Origin: Melanocharis versteri
Taxonomy: Eukaryota; Chordata; Aves; Passeriformes; Melanocharitidae
Reading direction: 5' to 3'
DNA length: 64,000 nucleotides
Assembly (NCBI GenBank): GCA_013397845.1
Contig: VZTG01005438.1
Coordinates: 124,001-188,000 of the forward strand
The translations under genes were made by a program, and so were the position numbers. Position 1 is the stretch's first letter. Every line of letters begins with the position of its first letter. Shown piece after piece: positions 24,093 to 38,591 of this stretch. The notes below the pieces were generated by a model, which saw nothing but the letters and a program-made list of their open reading frames with translations, made no database searches and had not been told where the DNA came from.

Positions 24093-27000
24093 CAAGATAT
24101 AGCCACCATATCATATTGTTGGACTGGAAGATATGCAGGTATCTGTGAGGACAAAGTGCTTTTGGCAGATACAAAACAGCTTTTCAGATTAATGTTCAAG
24201 AGCCACTTATAGAAGGTACAGTGAAATTGCACAACCTCTCAAATTTTCAGTCCATTTAACAAAGTGCTTCCAATTTCCATTTTATATCAGGTGAAACAAT
24301 GAATATTGAACAAAATGTTAATCTCTATCTTGAGCTTTTTATTAATCTCTGTATTCAGAGCAAAGCATCTATTAAACAAAGGAGTCAGAAGAATGAAAAG
24401 CAAGGTAGAGCCTTTGGCTTTGGACAGCTCTTGTCCATTTAATTACTTTTCTCTTCTGAGTATAGTTCAAGATGCTGTTGGATATTAAGAAAACAAGTGT
24501 TTATCTTCATGTTCCCAATTTTTTCATCTTAGCAGATACTCTTCATCTCCTAAATGTAAGTTCCTGTTTTATGACCAATATCTTTTTATCGCATCATAGA
24601 GTATATCTTTGCAACTCTTCTTATAAAGAGCTCAAGTAGAAAAAAAAGTAAGGAAGATGAGGTGTGGTGAAAGATTTAGGGTGAAGAATCACTATGGTTC
24701 TGATTCTGATGGGAGAGGGGAAGAAAAGTGGCCATATACCATAACAGTTTCTCTTGCTCTTTTTCCTGTAGTCTGGGTTTCAACCTGTGGGCTTTTTGCA
24801 GCGGAAAACCCGCCCAAGTTTGTCAGTAAACCTGATGGTACCTTGTAGCCAGGATGTTGTCCCTAAGCCAATCTGACTCGCAGGACTTGCAGACTGCCTG
24901 CTGGTATGAACCAGCACTTCTCCAACGTAGCTATGTATTTCTCCAGTTCAGCATTTCCTAAAATTTTCTCAGAAAAATTTGAACTCCATGCAAAATTTCA
25001 ATTCTGTATAATAAGGATGAAGTTTCAGACTTTGCAAAAGAATGCAAAGCAGCATCACTGAGAGTACCATAAAGGCTACATTCAAACCAGAGACCTGATT
25101 ACACAACTTAACTATTCCCTGCCTCTTGAAAGGATGAGCCCTGGGCACACGCTGGCCTCTCTCCTCATCCACAGCCCGATTTAAACCAGATGTGTCAATA
25201 CAGACTAGCCAGCTCCCTAGTCTGGATAACTGGTGGAAGCCGGAAACACTGTAGAGCAAGTCTAAAGCAAATGCTAAAATCTAAATCTAGAGCAAAATCT
25301 CTTGATTTATCCTCAGGGAACCTGTTCTTCCATATAGTTTAAAGCAACCTGCAGACTTACTGTAAGTTGGATGCATTAGGTGGGCCAAGACATCATAGGA
25401 ATTTAGAGTACCACCTGCCAAATTTTGCTTGTTATCACCATCTTAGAGTATTTGTGGGTTTGTTCTTTTTTGCTCTTTGTTTGCCAATAAAGTTGCAAAA
25501 CCAAAGAAATGATCAGGCTGCCCAGGTATCTTCAGCCAACCATTTGAAACACATAAAAACCTGCATAAAGTGAGGAGAAAACTGCAAAATAAAGGAATAA
25601 AAACACATCTGGAAAACAGAAAGAGTATCAAAATGTTACAGTGGAAGACACTGCAAAAAAACATACTCACAAAGTAAAGCATCAGATTATGAAGCAAGTG
25701 AACTTTTTTTTTTTTTTATCTTTTCTTTCTCCTTTATTAAGAAAAATAAACCTAATCCAGGAATTAAAGCTGTTTTCCCTAACTTCTGGTACATATGCAC
25801 TAACAGAATGAAACAAGATAGATGCACAGACGTCTGAATTGATTAGATAGCAGTGGAATTCCTGAAAATAGCATTTACGTCATTTTAAGCACTCAGTGCA
25901 GGTTCAGACTTAACATGCATACACATGCACACGTGCATATAAAAATGCAGAAAAAAATAGCAAATTTTTTGGAATGGGATTTCTTATCCTTGAAAATGGG
26001 CTGTCTGCTTTCGCCTACTAATTTTTGTTTGACTCAGATAATAGGTTACAGTTCTTTACATTTATACTAGTAGAGCACTGCTGTTTAAGGAAAGAAAAGG
26101 GGAAAAAACTGAAACAGCTGAGAATTTCCTTATAAGAAAACTGTCTTTGCTCAATAGGAAATGTTTTCTCCATCGAAGCCACTCTACATTATAAAATCTA
26201 CAGTACAGATCTGAGGAAACATTTTGTCGCAGACTTCCATTTTCTGTTCTTCAGTTTCTGGTTAATATTGCAGAACTTTCTTGAAAGCCAGCTGTTTCTG
26301 AGAGCTGCCCATGAAGCTCTCCTTTTTATTCTTTCTGGACTCATTTTGCAGAAGTTTCTTGTGCCAAGCACAACAAGAGCTCATTCTTCATTGTTCTTCA
26401 AAGTCACTATAAATAATAGGAATCATAAATATTATCATGTGTATAACTCAAGTCTGTAAGCACAGTAACTGTGGTGCCTTGCTGAAGTATCTGTCAATAA
26501 ACATATTTGTCAGTTTTAAAGCCTATTCAAAAGGTAAATGCTGAAAAATATCCCATATTTGGTAGTTTAGATAATAATTCAATTTTCTGAATCTCCCTCT
26601 GGCATTTGTGGAGTCCATTTTGTGTCTCTCCAGTTAAAGCTTACTCATTTTTATATCACTGCCCAAATGATCAAAGCTGGAGGAAAAGCTTTTAGTCCTA
26701 CAGAGGATAAGGAAGCTTGTATTTTATCTGACTCTTCATGATGGAACTCCATGCTCAAACTGATCTAATTTTCTCGGATGTAGCAAGAAGGAAAATACCT
26801 CAGAATCAGAGCTGAGAAGCTGCTGGCATCACTGGAGAAGAAGAAAGTTAAATATGATTGAGGAAAAAGATTATTTATTATTTTAGGTATTTACTTCCTT
26901 ATTTATTAATATTGTCACTTTGACATTTTGTAAGAATATGCCATTTAAAAGAAACATTTGGGTAAAGAAAATATTCTATATTTTTTAAAGGACTGGGACA

Positions 27001-30000
27001 AAATGAAGTTGGTTTTAATAGTTCCCAGTTCTGGGACCTTCTTTTTTTAAACTTCACATTAAGGGATATTTATGGAAGTGGAAACAGAGAGTTCAGCTGT
27101 GATTTGAAATGGGTTTTTTTTAAAAAATTACTAAAACATATTTAAAACTATTTATTGTGTCAGTTGGTCTTCATTTGAACAGGAACATATCATTGGGTAT
27201 AAGCAGTATGAATTATATCACTGCCATTTCTACCATCACATCCATACAATTTTTTTCATTGTAGAAGCTTAGCAGGTTGTACAAAAAGGAATTTCCACTG
27301 GTAAATATAAGCTGGCTGTTATTAATTATCTCTCTGCCCTGCGTATATTTGGAAATTAATTCTCTGAAAATGTGCTTTATGATCTTTCCAGAAACTTAGG
27401 TGAGACTGAGTGTTCTTTCTGATTTTACCCAAAGTATCAGAGTAATGTATGCATGCAATCTTTGCTGGTGCTTGTTCCCACCTAATATGTGCTCCCACTT
27501 TCCTCTTGAATTCAGAATCCTCTGACAAAATCCCGTGTTCCTCCATGACAAGATAATTTTTTCCTAACCTTCAAATTAGCTTTTCTTAAAAAACAAAGAG
27601 CTTTGCTGTATACTTCTCCCCTTGGTCAGTTTCCCTGCAGGTATTTTGTCTAGCAGCCTCCAGAATAGCACAGAGTCTAATACCCCTCAGCTCAGAGCCC
27701 TAACTCTGCTATTCACCTGCCCGCTTTTCCTCTGGGGCCTGAACTCTGCCATTCTCTGGCTGCTGCAATCTACCCCATCTGTGACCACATTTGGACACTA
27801 AAACTGTGACCATCATTCTCCCTTGGTTGTAAGCACTAGGCAAACAGAGTGTTACTCCTGTTCAGCCCGTCTAGCCCCTTTTCATTAGGAAATGTCACCT
27901 ATAAAACTCAGAAACTTCTTAGATTGCTGCACAAAGCCACGCTGCACTCCTGGAAGGTGGTAGTGTGGGTGTCATTTCCCACAAAAACCCTTCCACTAAT
28001 TCTTGATGGAAACTCAAACCCACTTTAGGCAGCTTGCAGCATATCCTAGTGATGGTACCACTGAAATTGCTTCTCTCTAATCTCAGCCAGGTCTTGACCC
28101 ACACATCTCTTGTTTGTCACTGGAGCTCGGTGCAGTCAAGCCCTGCCTTTCCATAGAGCACAACTTTCCTTCCTATTTTTATTGCTCATGACTTTCAGAG
28201 AGCCTGTACCCTCCAAGGTCTCCGTGGCACCTGCCACATCATAACCCTTGACTGCACATGGGCTTCCAGTCCTTGTTTCCAGATACAGACCCTTGAGACA
28301 AGCCTCCCTTTAGAGCAGACACTAAAACTACACAGCAGGAGTTTTCATTCAAAAACACAGCATGTGCATTACTTGTCCATAGGATGATAACTGACAACGA
28401 AGATGAACTTCACGCATCACTCAATGACAATAGTCTTAAAAAAAACCAAAGACAATATGGATGTTATTTTCTTTCCAATTTTGTTTTACCTCCTTCCATA
28501 TTCTAATTCCAATATTTGTTTAGAGTATCAATCTTATATCCAGAGTATGTGGAACAGGATTAGATATTGAAGAGATCCTGAAAAGCAAATTTTTGTTTCT
28601 TTTTAAAAGATTTTTCTCAGCTCATAAAATAAATTTTTCAACTTCAGTCTAGTATCTGGAAAACAAGTAATTCACAATCATCTACAACCCGGAATATAAG
28701 TCAAGAAAGGAAAGGAGAAAAGAAGGGATTCTTTAAGTGTTTATAATGAGTTGCTGGAAAATGTCATGCCATTACTAAAGGAAGATGTTTTAAACTGGCT
28801 GCACTCACAGTGCTCCAGCTACAAATCAAAGGAAACCAAAGGAAACCAGTCCCTAAGCAGCAGCCCCAGTGCAAGCCAGGAGCAACAACATTAATATCAG
28901 GAAGATAATCTTGATATTAATTTTTTATATGATAAATGAGATACAAATCTCAACAATGAAAAAATAGTGGTCATAACCAAATTTTTCAGATATTCTGTTT
29001 TCTTTCTTCTCAGTATTCATCAGCAGAAGCTTGAGTAAATGTGCCTGCATGAGTTATTAAGTGGGACTATTTAGAATGGTCAAATGCTTTTAGCGGCTGT
29101 ACCTCGTTTACATTCTTTCTTCCAATGTCTTGCATTCAATGAAAAGAAAGGGAAAGCTAAGGAGATTTCTTAATCTTCTGTGTTTGAATAGCCTTATGCT
29201 TGTAAATAAGAAAATCAGTGTTTGCTTTTCATATGTTTTACAAAGCAAAAAGAACTATTAATATTTAGAAAATAGTGTGTTTAAAATCATTGGTTATTTC
29301 CTGTACACGTAGGATTGATACTAATACTTGACATTACATTCATTCCCATGGGGATCAGTTGTTACAACAATATATACAGGCAACATAATCTCGCAGAGAG
29401 GAAACTGGCATAAGTCCAATCAGCTCCTTTGCAGAGAGCAGAAATTGGTTAAGAAAAATAGAAGTTCAGCTTCTTGAATTCTTACTTAGGGAGTTCTAAG
29501 TTTCATAAATCTTATCAGGAGATATTAATAAGAAAAAAAATATATATATCTGTGTACAACTGAACCATCAGATTTCTATGTACAACTTCTCTGGTAACAT
29601 AGCCAAAAAATGGCTTCACTACATTTAAATGTGACACTGCCAGAAACAGGATCCTAGAGTATAAATTTGAAGGCCTAGGAGAAGTGTATGTTTTATTTAA
29701 ACAGGAGCAGAACACAGATATACACTCAAAATCAATTGTTAATCTGTTTTCAAGCGCCCAAGTGTAGTAAGCAAACAGTTGTAAACTGTCACACCTCATA
29801 TGCTGAAAGTAATTTTCACCAACTCTCTGTGCTTGAGATATTTTATTCTGTTGTCAGTTGACTTGCTCATTCGTATAGACCTTTGCCATGCAGACTGCAT
29901 TTATATGTGAAGTTATAAACCTTTGCAAAACTCTATTTCTAAATACAGATTTCTTCAAAACAGTGCAGATAGGAGGAGACATCTCTGGATCAAGGCTCAA

Positions 30001-30924
30001 GATGTCATACTTGGCTTTCAAAGAATGAAACATCTTTATAGCTAGGTATCCATAAAATTCATCTAAAGTTTTAAGAACCAGATCCTGACTTCTAACTCCC
30101 GAGTATTACAAAGTTTATGATGCATAAATTGTATAAACGCCACCACTCTGCTCCAAAATGGAGCAAAGATGTTTAAACAAGTTAATTAAATTTCTTCAAT
30201 TTGATTCTCTTTCAGAATTTCATTTCTATATGAAGCTGAAATTTAGTTTCAACATTCTGTTGGTTTACTTATTTATTTAAAGTATGGTGAAGTCCACGAC
30301 GATCTTAAAGTAGGGAATGAATAATGAATGAATGCAGATCAGTCCAATGTATTGTCTCAATGTTATTTATGGAGATAGCAAAACATTTATACTTTTGTAG
30401 GCATAACATTCTTTTAGGGAACTGTTAATCCTTGCAGATTCTCTTGTTTTAAAAGTGCAGTTTTGGATAATATTAGGTATAACTCTTTTACATGCATCCA
30501 CTTTCATCAAATGCCCTTCTATCTACTCCTGAAGGTGAAGGACTTATATTTTCATGCTTATAGTTTCACTCTGTAAAGCTGAACAATCTGCCAGCAATGG
30601 TGGAGACAATCAGCTCCTTCTCTGATAGCCAGCAACATGCACTGAATTTCATTAATATGCCACTGAAAAGGTATCTCCCTGTTCTGAAGAAATGAGATGA
30701 GTCTACTGGTAAGTTAAATATGACTCCTTGAGCCTAATCTCTTCCACAGAAAACAGTAGCCTAATATCGTGGTCAAAATAAAATCTCCCTTTCAAAATAG
30801 GAAATTTTGTTGGGCTGGGAAATCATGACAATGCCCATTGGATTTTACAGCAGTGAGTCCAGCATGCCAATGGGTTATTGGAGGAAAGACAAGCAGCCAT
30901 TGCATTTAATAATCACACCATCTG
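24093..30924. other. Long AT-rich unique stretch
   Basis: Nearly 7 kb without a recognised gene or repeat family. A GC-richer part at about 27600-28330 contains no recognisable family and only short frames. T-runs occur at about 25706-25718. Confidence 0.35.
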
Positions 30925-31364
30925 GAATCACAAAATCACAGAATATTCTGAGTTGGAAGAGATCCACAAGGATCATTGAAGTTCAAGTCCTGAGCCTGCA
31001 CAAGATGATCCTCAAGAATCCCATCATGTGCCTGGAAGCATTGTCCAAATGTTTTTCAAGCTCTGTTGCACTTGGTGCTGTGACCACTGCCCTGGGGAGC
31101 CTGTTCCAGTGCCCAACCACCCTCTGGGTGAAGAACCTTTTCCTGATACCCGACATAAACCTGCTCTGACTCAGCTTCAGGCCATTCCCTTGGGTCCTGT
31201 CAGCGTCACCACAGAGCAGAGATCAGTGCCTGCCCCTCCTCTTCCCCTCATGAGGAAGATGTAACTGCTGTGAGGTCTCCTCTCATCTCCTCTTCTCCAG
31301 GCTGAAGACACCAAGTGACCTCAACAGCTCCTCATATAGCTTCCCCTCCAGACCCTTCAGCATC
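30925..31364 (-). mobile_element. CR1 LINE, 3' half, minus strand
   Basis: CR1 3' end on the left (AATCACAAAATCACAGAAT, GAGTTGGAAGAGATCC), followed leftward-to-rightward by the reverse of the ORF2 C-terminus: the HWNRLPR block at about 31095-31115, the RKRFFTQRV-like block at about 31120-31145, and the EKRRLRGDL-like block at about 31275-31305. Its 3' portion (CTTGTGCAGG-type sequence and ATCCTTGTGGA-type sequence) matches the copy at 38592-39050 rather than the others, so both belong to one subfamily. Truncated on the 5' side; frame broken. Confidence 0.92.
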
Positions 31365-34300
31365 ACTATAAAATGAAATGAAGATAATCAGCAAAGAAGA
31401 GTAGATGGCATGAAAAACTAAAAAAAGGGCAGATCTCATATTGTATACTAATACAAGTCAATAAAGCAAAAACTTTTGGTTTCAATAGCAAATTATATCG
31501 TATAAGACATCTATTTACTCATGCTAGCTTATAATCTCTGTAAATATTTTCTTGCTTTTTTGTTTGTTTTTTTTTTTTAACTGTCCAAATAACCAATTAT
31601 TGTCAAGAGGCCAGTTTCAGAAAGATTTACTTTTCAGTGTTCATTAAGTTTTTTTTCCATTTCCAAAACCCTTTGTCCAGCTGAGGAAACACCACCTCTG
31701 TGTTCCTTCCATGTACTCAGAATAGAATTTTATCCAAATCAAAAATGGGTGCAGACTGACATAGAAGTATAGTATTTTGCATAAATTGTTTTATTTTAAT
31801 TACTTTTTAAAATTTATTCAAATTCATTGACTGAGTTTCTGCCCAATATCATGTTTCCTGGTCTTCACTTAGAAATTATTTCTCTAATACGGGAATTCAG
31901 TCTTCACTGAACTATCTAAGTGTTTTTCTCAAAGAAAATGTCATAAAATAAGAATTTGTGCTTGGGTTTTATAGACTACACACAAGGCTCGTAGTAGCTC
32001 CTATTAAACATTCCTAGTTGTAGAGCAGTAAAAAGCCTGACAGATTCCCTTCATTGGGCTATACCAATATGGTATTTAGTTGTGACCCAGATAGGATGGC
32101 ATCCCCAAAACTTTACTCTATTTCCTGGATTCAATAGAATGAAAAATATTCTTGATCTGGAAACCTGTGCTTCCTCAGAATCTTGAATCTGTCCAGGGAG
32201 AGCCACAAGCATTTAAAAGCTGCAGGAGAAGATCTACAAAAGTCACAAAAAACATAAACACTCTGACAAATTTTGGAACCTGTTAATTAGCTGAGAAGAA
32301 AACATACACAAAATGTATTAATTTTTCAATGGATACTGCTACCTGAAAAAATATAGATCATATTTATGATTAATACTGCTGAACAAAGAACAAAATTTCA
32401 TTTTTTATCTTTGCTTCTTAGTGCTTTACTGTCCCATAACAAATCAACGAATGCTTTCATCAATTCAAAGAGAAGACGAACAAGCAGGTGTGCTCCAAAT
32501 GTGAGAAGTCCATAACATAATATTTTTGCAATTGCATAGTTTTCTAAACTGTAGGAATGCTGATATTCAAGCTCACAAACACAGTCTTATTAAGTGCAAG
32601 TTAAAATTTCTTGGTTTGGAGGGGGTTGGATATTTTTTTATGAACTATTCAAATACAAATTTTAGTCAAAACCCAGACACTTTGACAGTATCCCCCATAC
32701 CATAAAACTACTCAGAAAGAAAGAACTTTTTTTCTTTATTGGTTTAGAAGAGTGGTAAAAGAAGGATCAATTTTTTTTCATTTATTTGTGTGAGTTCTTA
32801 ATTACTGATTTCATAATGAGCCTGTTTTCCTTTGTAAAATACTAAGTTCTAATCAAATTATAGTTAGAGACAAAACCAAATTCTAATCAGCAGTGCAAAA
32901 TAATTTAGAAATATGGAATTATCATGTGATCCATCATTTAGGAAAAAACACACATGTAAGACACTGAAGCTGTACAAATAGGAATGTTGGTCTTTTCACC
33001 AGCAGAGAGTACTACAAAACAGTGTGTATGTTTCTGACATTGTCAAAGGATGCGTGAGCTCACTAAGTGATGCACTTCTAACTCTGCTGGCATGTTAAAA
33101 TTCGATGATCTCCATGTCTCTCTCTTCTTTTGCATGCTTTGGACACATGCATACCCTTCAGAACTGAAATGCTCCCAACAGTGCCATAGCATCCAGCAAT
33201 GCTCACAGCAAAACACATGCAGATAAGACATTCGCTTGTTTAGTATGCTGGGGTCTTATTTTAATCAAGCAGTGCAAAACTGACTGGGTCTGGATGAAGA
33301 TGTGCAAATATTTAAGCACACCTGTTGGAAAAAATATATCTGTGAGTTCCCAGATTAAAACTGTTTAACCCTAATCCCTAGAGTCTATTCAGAATAAAAC
33401 TTGGTTCACACTCTCCCCCTCCTCTATTTCCTTGTTGTGCTGCTGCCCATGACTAATGACAATGTGAGGCAAGGTTTGTGCCTAAACCAGGGGCTTGTTT
33501 TTGCATTCTGCACAACGGCGCTTGGAGGGCTATGTAATTATTATGATGTTATCGGCAAATTATCCCTGTTGCCTGTTATGTGGCTGTGAAAGCTGTTGCC
33601 AGTCTGTCACAGCACAGGGGCAGTCAATGACATGCACATTAATGTGAGTGCTGCACATCACAGATCTTCATATCAGCCTAACATGGGAGAGGCAACAGCA
33701 GAGAGTATTTGCTCCTTGGAGGATAGCATGTTTAAGAGGAATTTTAAATCTGAGACACACTGTTCCACGTACTTCAAAGACATGTTTCATTTTGAATGCC
33801 ACTTATGGGCATCTAAATTATACACCTAGCATGCATAATTATTGCACGGGATATGCTATAGTTCTGTTTATCTTCTAGCTATAGTCAATTTTAAAGCAGG
33901 TCATCCTATTTATGAATTTGTCAAAATAATAACCATATTTTGTAAAATAGTATTCAGTGACTTAATTTTCTGCCATTATTTCTGTGCTCCTACTCTCAGC
34001 CTTTTCTACACCTGTTCTAGACTCCACACTGGCATATCATTCTCTTTTTATTAAAGGTTGGAAGTTGCAGGATCACTTATTTTTAGGAGCCTATCAAGAA
34101 TTTTAAATTACAAGATCTCCAAATAGTGTACAGTTTCTTCTGAAGTCTTTGGATATCTTAATGTTTCATAGCTAGAATTGTATTAATCAAAACTTTGGAA
34201 ATGTCTACTAACTGGTTTTTATACTTTTGAGCCTTGAATTTAATAAATTTCAGCTTTGTTTCAGCACTTAAAAAGTGTCTTGTTAAAATTATGAGAATAA

Positions 34301-37300
34301 GAAATTTATGAGAAATATTTATTCTAAATTAAATAAACTGGTCACTGCCAATGCAAATCTAATGAATGGTTGCAAGACAAACCACTTTTTATGCTACATG
34401 TTCTTTGGATGGCTTCAGAGCCTCTCCATCTGTGTAAGGTAGAAACCCTTCCTTCTGCCAGGCCAGGTGAGTTGTGAAAGCACATCACCTACATCTGGGC
34501 TGAAGGTCTGGTGAACCATATCCCCCCTTCCTCCTAAACTGTCTCTGAGGTCTGTTTGATGGACACAGAAGTCAGGATGGTGTCTAAACTTACTCCATCT
34601 TGATAACCAAGGCAGGGGGTATCTGGCAGCTGGAACTTGTCCCTCTGACCAAGATTGTAGCTTGAAAAATTTGTTTCTGATGTGAAGTGATACGCACCAT
34701 GATGTAATATCTTCTTATTGAGAGAAGAGGCATTTTTACATATGAAGATAATAATAAGGTTCACTAAAAGCATCATTTCTTTTACACTCTGTCCCTCATA
34801 AGATTAGTAACGAGTTTCTCTGACATGTGCTGTTACGATGTCAGAGAACCAGACTCCATGGCTCAGGAGATCCATTCCTGGCCTGTCCCTCTCCACTGAT
34901 ACAGACAGACTATAGCTGACTTTCAAACAGCAAGGTCACTAACTATTTATATTCTGCAGACCTCCTATTGCTTTAATTACATGTGTGCTTAAACATTAGC
35001 TTTCTTACCCATACATTGTCAGTGTGCAGTTCAGAATCTATATATGAATACGTTCAATCACACATTCCCTATTTTCAAAGAAATTTAATTTTGTTTTGTG
35101 AATTCTGTGTCTTTACAGTATTTTAGTAATACTTCAAAATTCATGCAAATAGAATCATAGTCTTATCAGTACCAAGTCTATAAAGGTATTTATGCATTTG
35201 GTACTGGGATAGACAGACTGAATGTGGGCAATTCACAGAAAACAAAACTCTTTCTCCATCCACCCACTCACACCAACTATAATAAAATAAATCAATTTTT
35301 TTATAAGGAAGAAAAACATATAGTTTGTAACTCCTGAAACTTAATAGACAGCTCTAGCAGCATATTAGTATCAGCTTGTTGTGGCAGTAGGATCCCTGAC
35401 ATTATCAAACTGAGAAGCTGATAAATTTATAGAACTCTGCATGTTTACTCTTTTATCTTATTCCATTACTACCTATTTGCTTTTATAACATGCACATACT
35501 AAGTCTTCCTTAGAACAAGTAGAAATCCTACAGACCTGTAACACAACAATACAAAACCTTGCATCAAACACCGTTTAGAAGTGACAAACATTTTGCTGCT
35601 GTCTAAAAGGCAAGTGGCCATACACAGCAAAGAGCTGGAGTTTTGCATGCCTGAGTACCTGCTGCCTGGAGCACTGCATGCTATTGTGTACCACACAGTA
35701 CAACTGCTATGCTGGTTTTAGGTTTTTATTAAAGAAAATATTGCAATTGATATTGTACATTTAAACATGCCCAGAATACACAGATTTTTTTATCTGTGGT
35801 GGGAATTAACTTTTCAGCTTATTCCTACTGACAGGCAGCCAATGGGGCAGGCTGCTTTGTCGGGGAAGTGGAACATGGGAGCAGGAGTAGGAGCAGATGC
35901 ACTGGCCTCACTTCCCACCCACCAGTACCCGGCAAAGCCAGCAGAGACCAGGGCTGCTGGGGCCAGCCCAAAGCCCAGAGCAAGCCCACAGTTTGTGTGC
36001 CAGGTCAGGCCACGGTGGGACATCCGCAGGCCACCTCTACAGCCCAAATCAACAGTGTACGTGGCTAAGAATGGTATAGCTGCACCACAGTTGGAATGTA
36101 GCTCTAGTAGGATCTGGAGGGAGAGACGCTGCTTAAGAGCAGTTCCTAAGTGAAGATGGACAGCTCCTGCTGAGACCTTACCAGCAGAATTTTCTTGAAG
36201 AGCACGTTTCACAAAATGGGACTTCCACATCATCATTTAGGTCTGCCCTGAAACTCCTGGAGGGGGCATGTTCTCAGGGCCCTGTCATCTCTCTCTGCTC
36301 TGCACAGTTGCAAAAGACAGAAATGCTTCTTATTTCTTTCAGCTTTCCAGTTCCTCATGCTTTCCACACAACAGAGCATGGACTTCAGAAGATGTTGGTT
36401 TTCAGTCTACTGAAATAAAGTAAAGAAGAAATGAAACAAAGTCTTAAACGTTTCTATGCACTACTGGTTTTCATCACATACACTTTTTCATATCAGTTCA
36501 CTAAAGTAGGACATCCATAAGTATTTGGTGAAAAGACCTGGCAACTTCTCGCTTAGAGGGAAATCCTTCAAATTAGGCATATGAAATAGCTGGAAAAGAG
36601 ATGGGAGAGCAATAGATTCTTGGGAGAGATTGTTTGGCATTTTCTAAACTAGAAAAATTTGTCAGTAGATTAGATTATCTTGGCCAAGGCAAAGAATGGG
36701 ATAAGAGTTTAAGGGGTAACTAAAATGATCTACAGGAAACACTTGAAGTAAAATAGTAACAATTGTAGAGTAAGCAACAAAGGCCATAGAAGTACATGGG
36801 TTGTTACTCTGCTTTCTCGTGTCATAGGGGGAAAACTGGCTCAGGAGGAGGAATGCCAGGAAGCAATGTAACTCTTCAGCTGTAATGGTGAAGTACCAGA
36901 TCCTGCAGTGTAATGCAAATAGCATGTTTGCACACAGACAGGCCTCCAGCGGTTTCTCTCCCACCAATAAAAATCTCACACACTTTCAAGTGAATGAAGA
37001 TGTCTGTGGAGAATGCAGAACCTTGAGCAATGGCAGTAGAGAAAAACAGCCAAATACTTAAGCTATAACAGTAATAATAATGGGTGCATGTGTTGGTTCT
37101 GAGCCTCTAAATCACTCTTATGTCAGCAGGGTCTATAGGTTGATTTTTTTTGTATGGAACTTCTTCAAAAAGCTTTGTTGTGGACTCCAGGCAATCAAGT
37201 CCTGTGATTCTTAGTGGGAAGGCTTATTGTCCAGCCTTTAAGTAGATCGATTGCTTTTGGAAAGCTTTCCAAGAAGTACAAACACAGGCCCTAGGAATCT

Positions 37301-38591
37301 TTTTTCTTTCAAATCCAGGAACTTAATTTCTGATTCTTACAGTTTGTAAAGAGCAACATAGCTTCTAATCTTATTTCTTATACAGCTTAAAGTAACTCCA
37401 GACTCTTTAATGGGGTTACATCAGATACAAACTACTGGCAGTAAGACTGAAAGGAAAACGTGTTATTATATTTTTTCCTTCATAAGGCAAAAGGAAAATA
37501 TGAAACTGTACTTACACCGAAGTTTGCAGGTTCTGTTAAAGGCCCTCAAGACAAGATTGTGTGTCCATTATTCCAGTTAAAAGTATTATCTATCTTACTG
37601 TTGGGGGGAGGTAGTTCAGAAGGAAGCTAGCCACACTTAGCTATGCCATCATGAAATGAACATCTTCATAATTTTCTTCAGTTATACAGAAAAAGTGTGA
37701 AGGGTTTAACTTTACAGTAATACAGTCCTATACAGGAAATGAAGAACTTTTCTCTTTAGATTTTGTGTGAACATCTTCATTAGGGTATTTTTCAGAGAAC
37801 TGAGCAGGCAGTCTATTTTAATGAGAAGGGGTCTAGAAAATGTTAACAGAATTAGTATAGTACAAGACAAGTTATTAAAGTGCCTAAAACAGAGTAGATT
37901 TATGCAAATGTTTTAAAGCATTTTAAATATTAAAAATTAAAATACATTTTAAAAGAAAATAATATTCTTTCTTCCTCTATATAGATAGTTATGCTGAAGT
38001 CTGTAAAAACTCTTAATCTAACCCTTCAGAAACAGTGTCAGTAGCAATTTTTCAAGAAAAAGGTAGGATAAGGGTGTTATACACAGGATTACTAGAAATA
38101 AATTATTTTAAAACTCTTTTGTCCTATGTGTCAGTGCATTACATCAGATTAACGCCTTTACAGTAACACCTAAGATTCTCCTATGTCTTTTTTTGGGGCA
38201 GTGTAACACTGCAGTGTTCAGCTCTCATGACAATTATTTCCCTGTGACATGAAGTTGTACCAGAGTGCGCATCAGTTGTGTCAGCCACGGACTCTCTGCT
38301 GTGCAGTCCCAGCATTTTATCCAACAGGTCTGGCTGAGAAGGACACCTGTGGTTCTTCCATCTTATGGGATATGCTTGGTTGCACACATACGTCATATAC
38401 CCACAATACTTGAATGGAGAGTATTTTGGTTATTTCAAACTTAGCTTGGATAGCAATTTATTGACTGCACCTTTCTTGAATGGCAAAATTATGAGCAAAT
38501 TTATTATAAAGAAGATTATTCTTGCAGTTATTGAAAAAAACCTGCAAGACAATGCAGTTATCAGTCACAGCCAGCAAAGTCTGTCAAACAA
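31365..38591. other. Long unique stretch
   Basis: No recognised gene. A conserved-element-like part lies at about 33420-33680 and a GC-richer block with overlapping sense and antisense frames at about 35767-36236 (see findings). Otherwise AT-rich with chance ORFs. Confidence 0.35.

Noticed and set aside
27600..28330. GC-richer stretch as a possible ERV or gene
   Set aside because: A TATAAAA-like word (about 27901) is present but no LTR termini, target duplication or coding motifs were found.
35814..36236. Possible glycine/alanine-rich small protein on the minus strand
   Set aside because: No start context, splice or polyadenylation support; kept only as a composition anomaly in findings.
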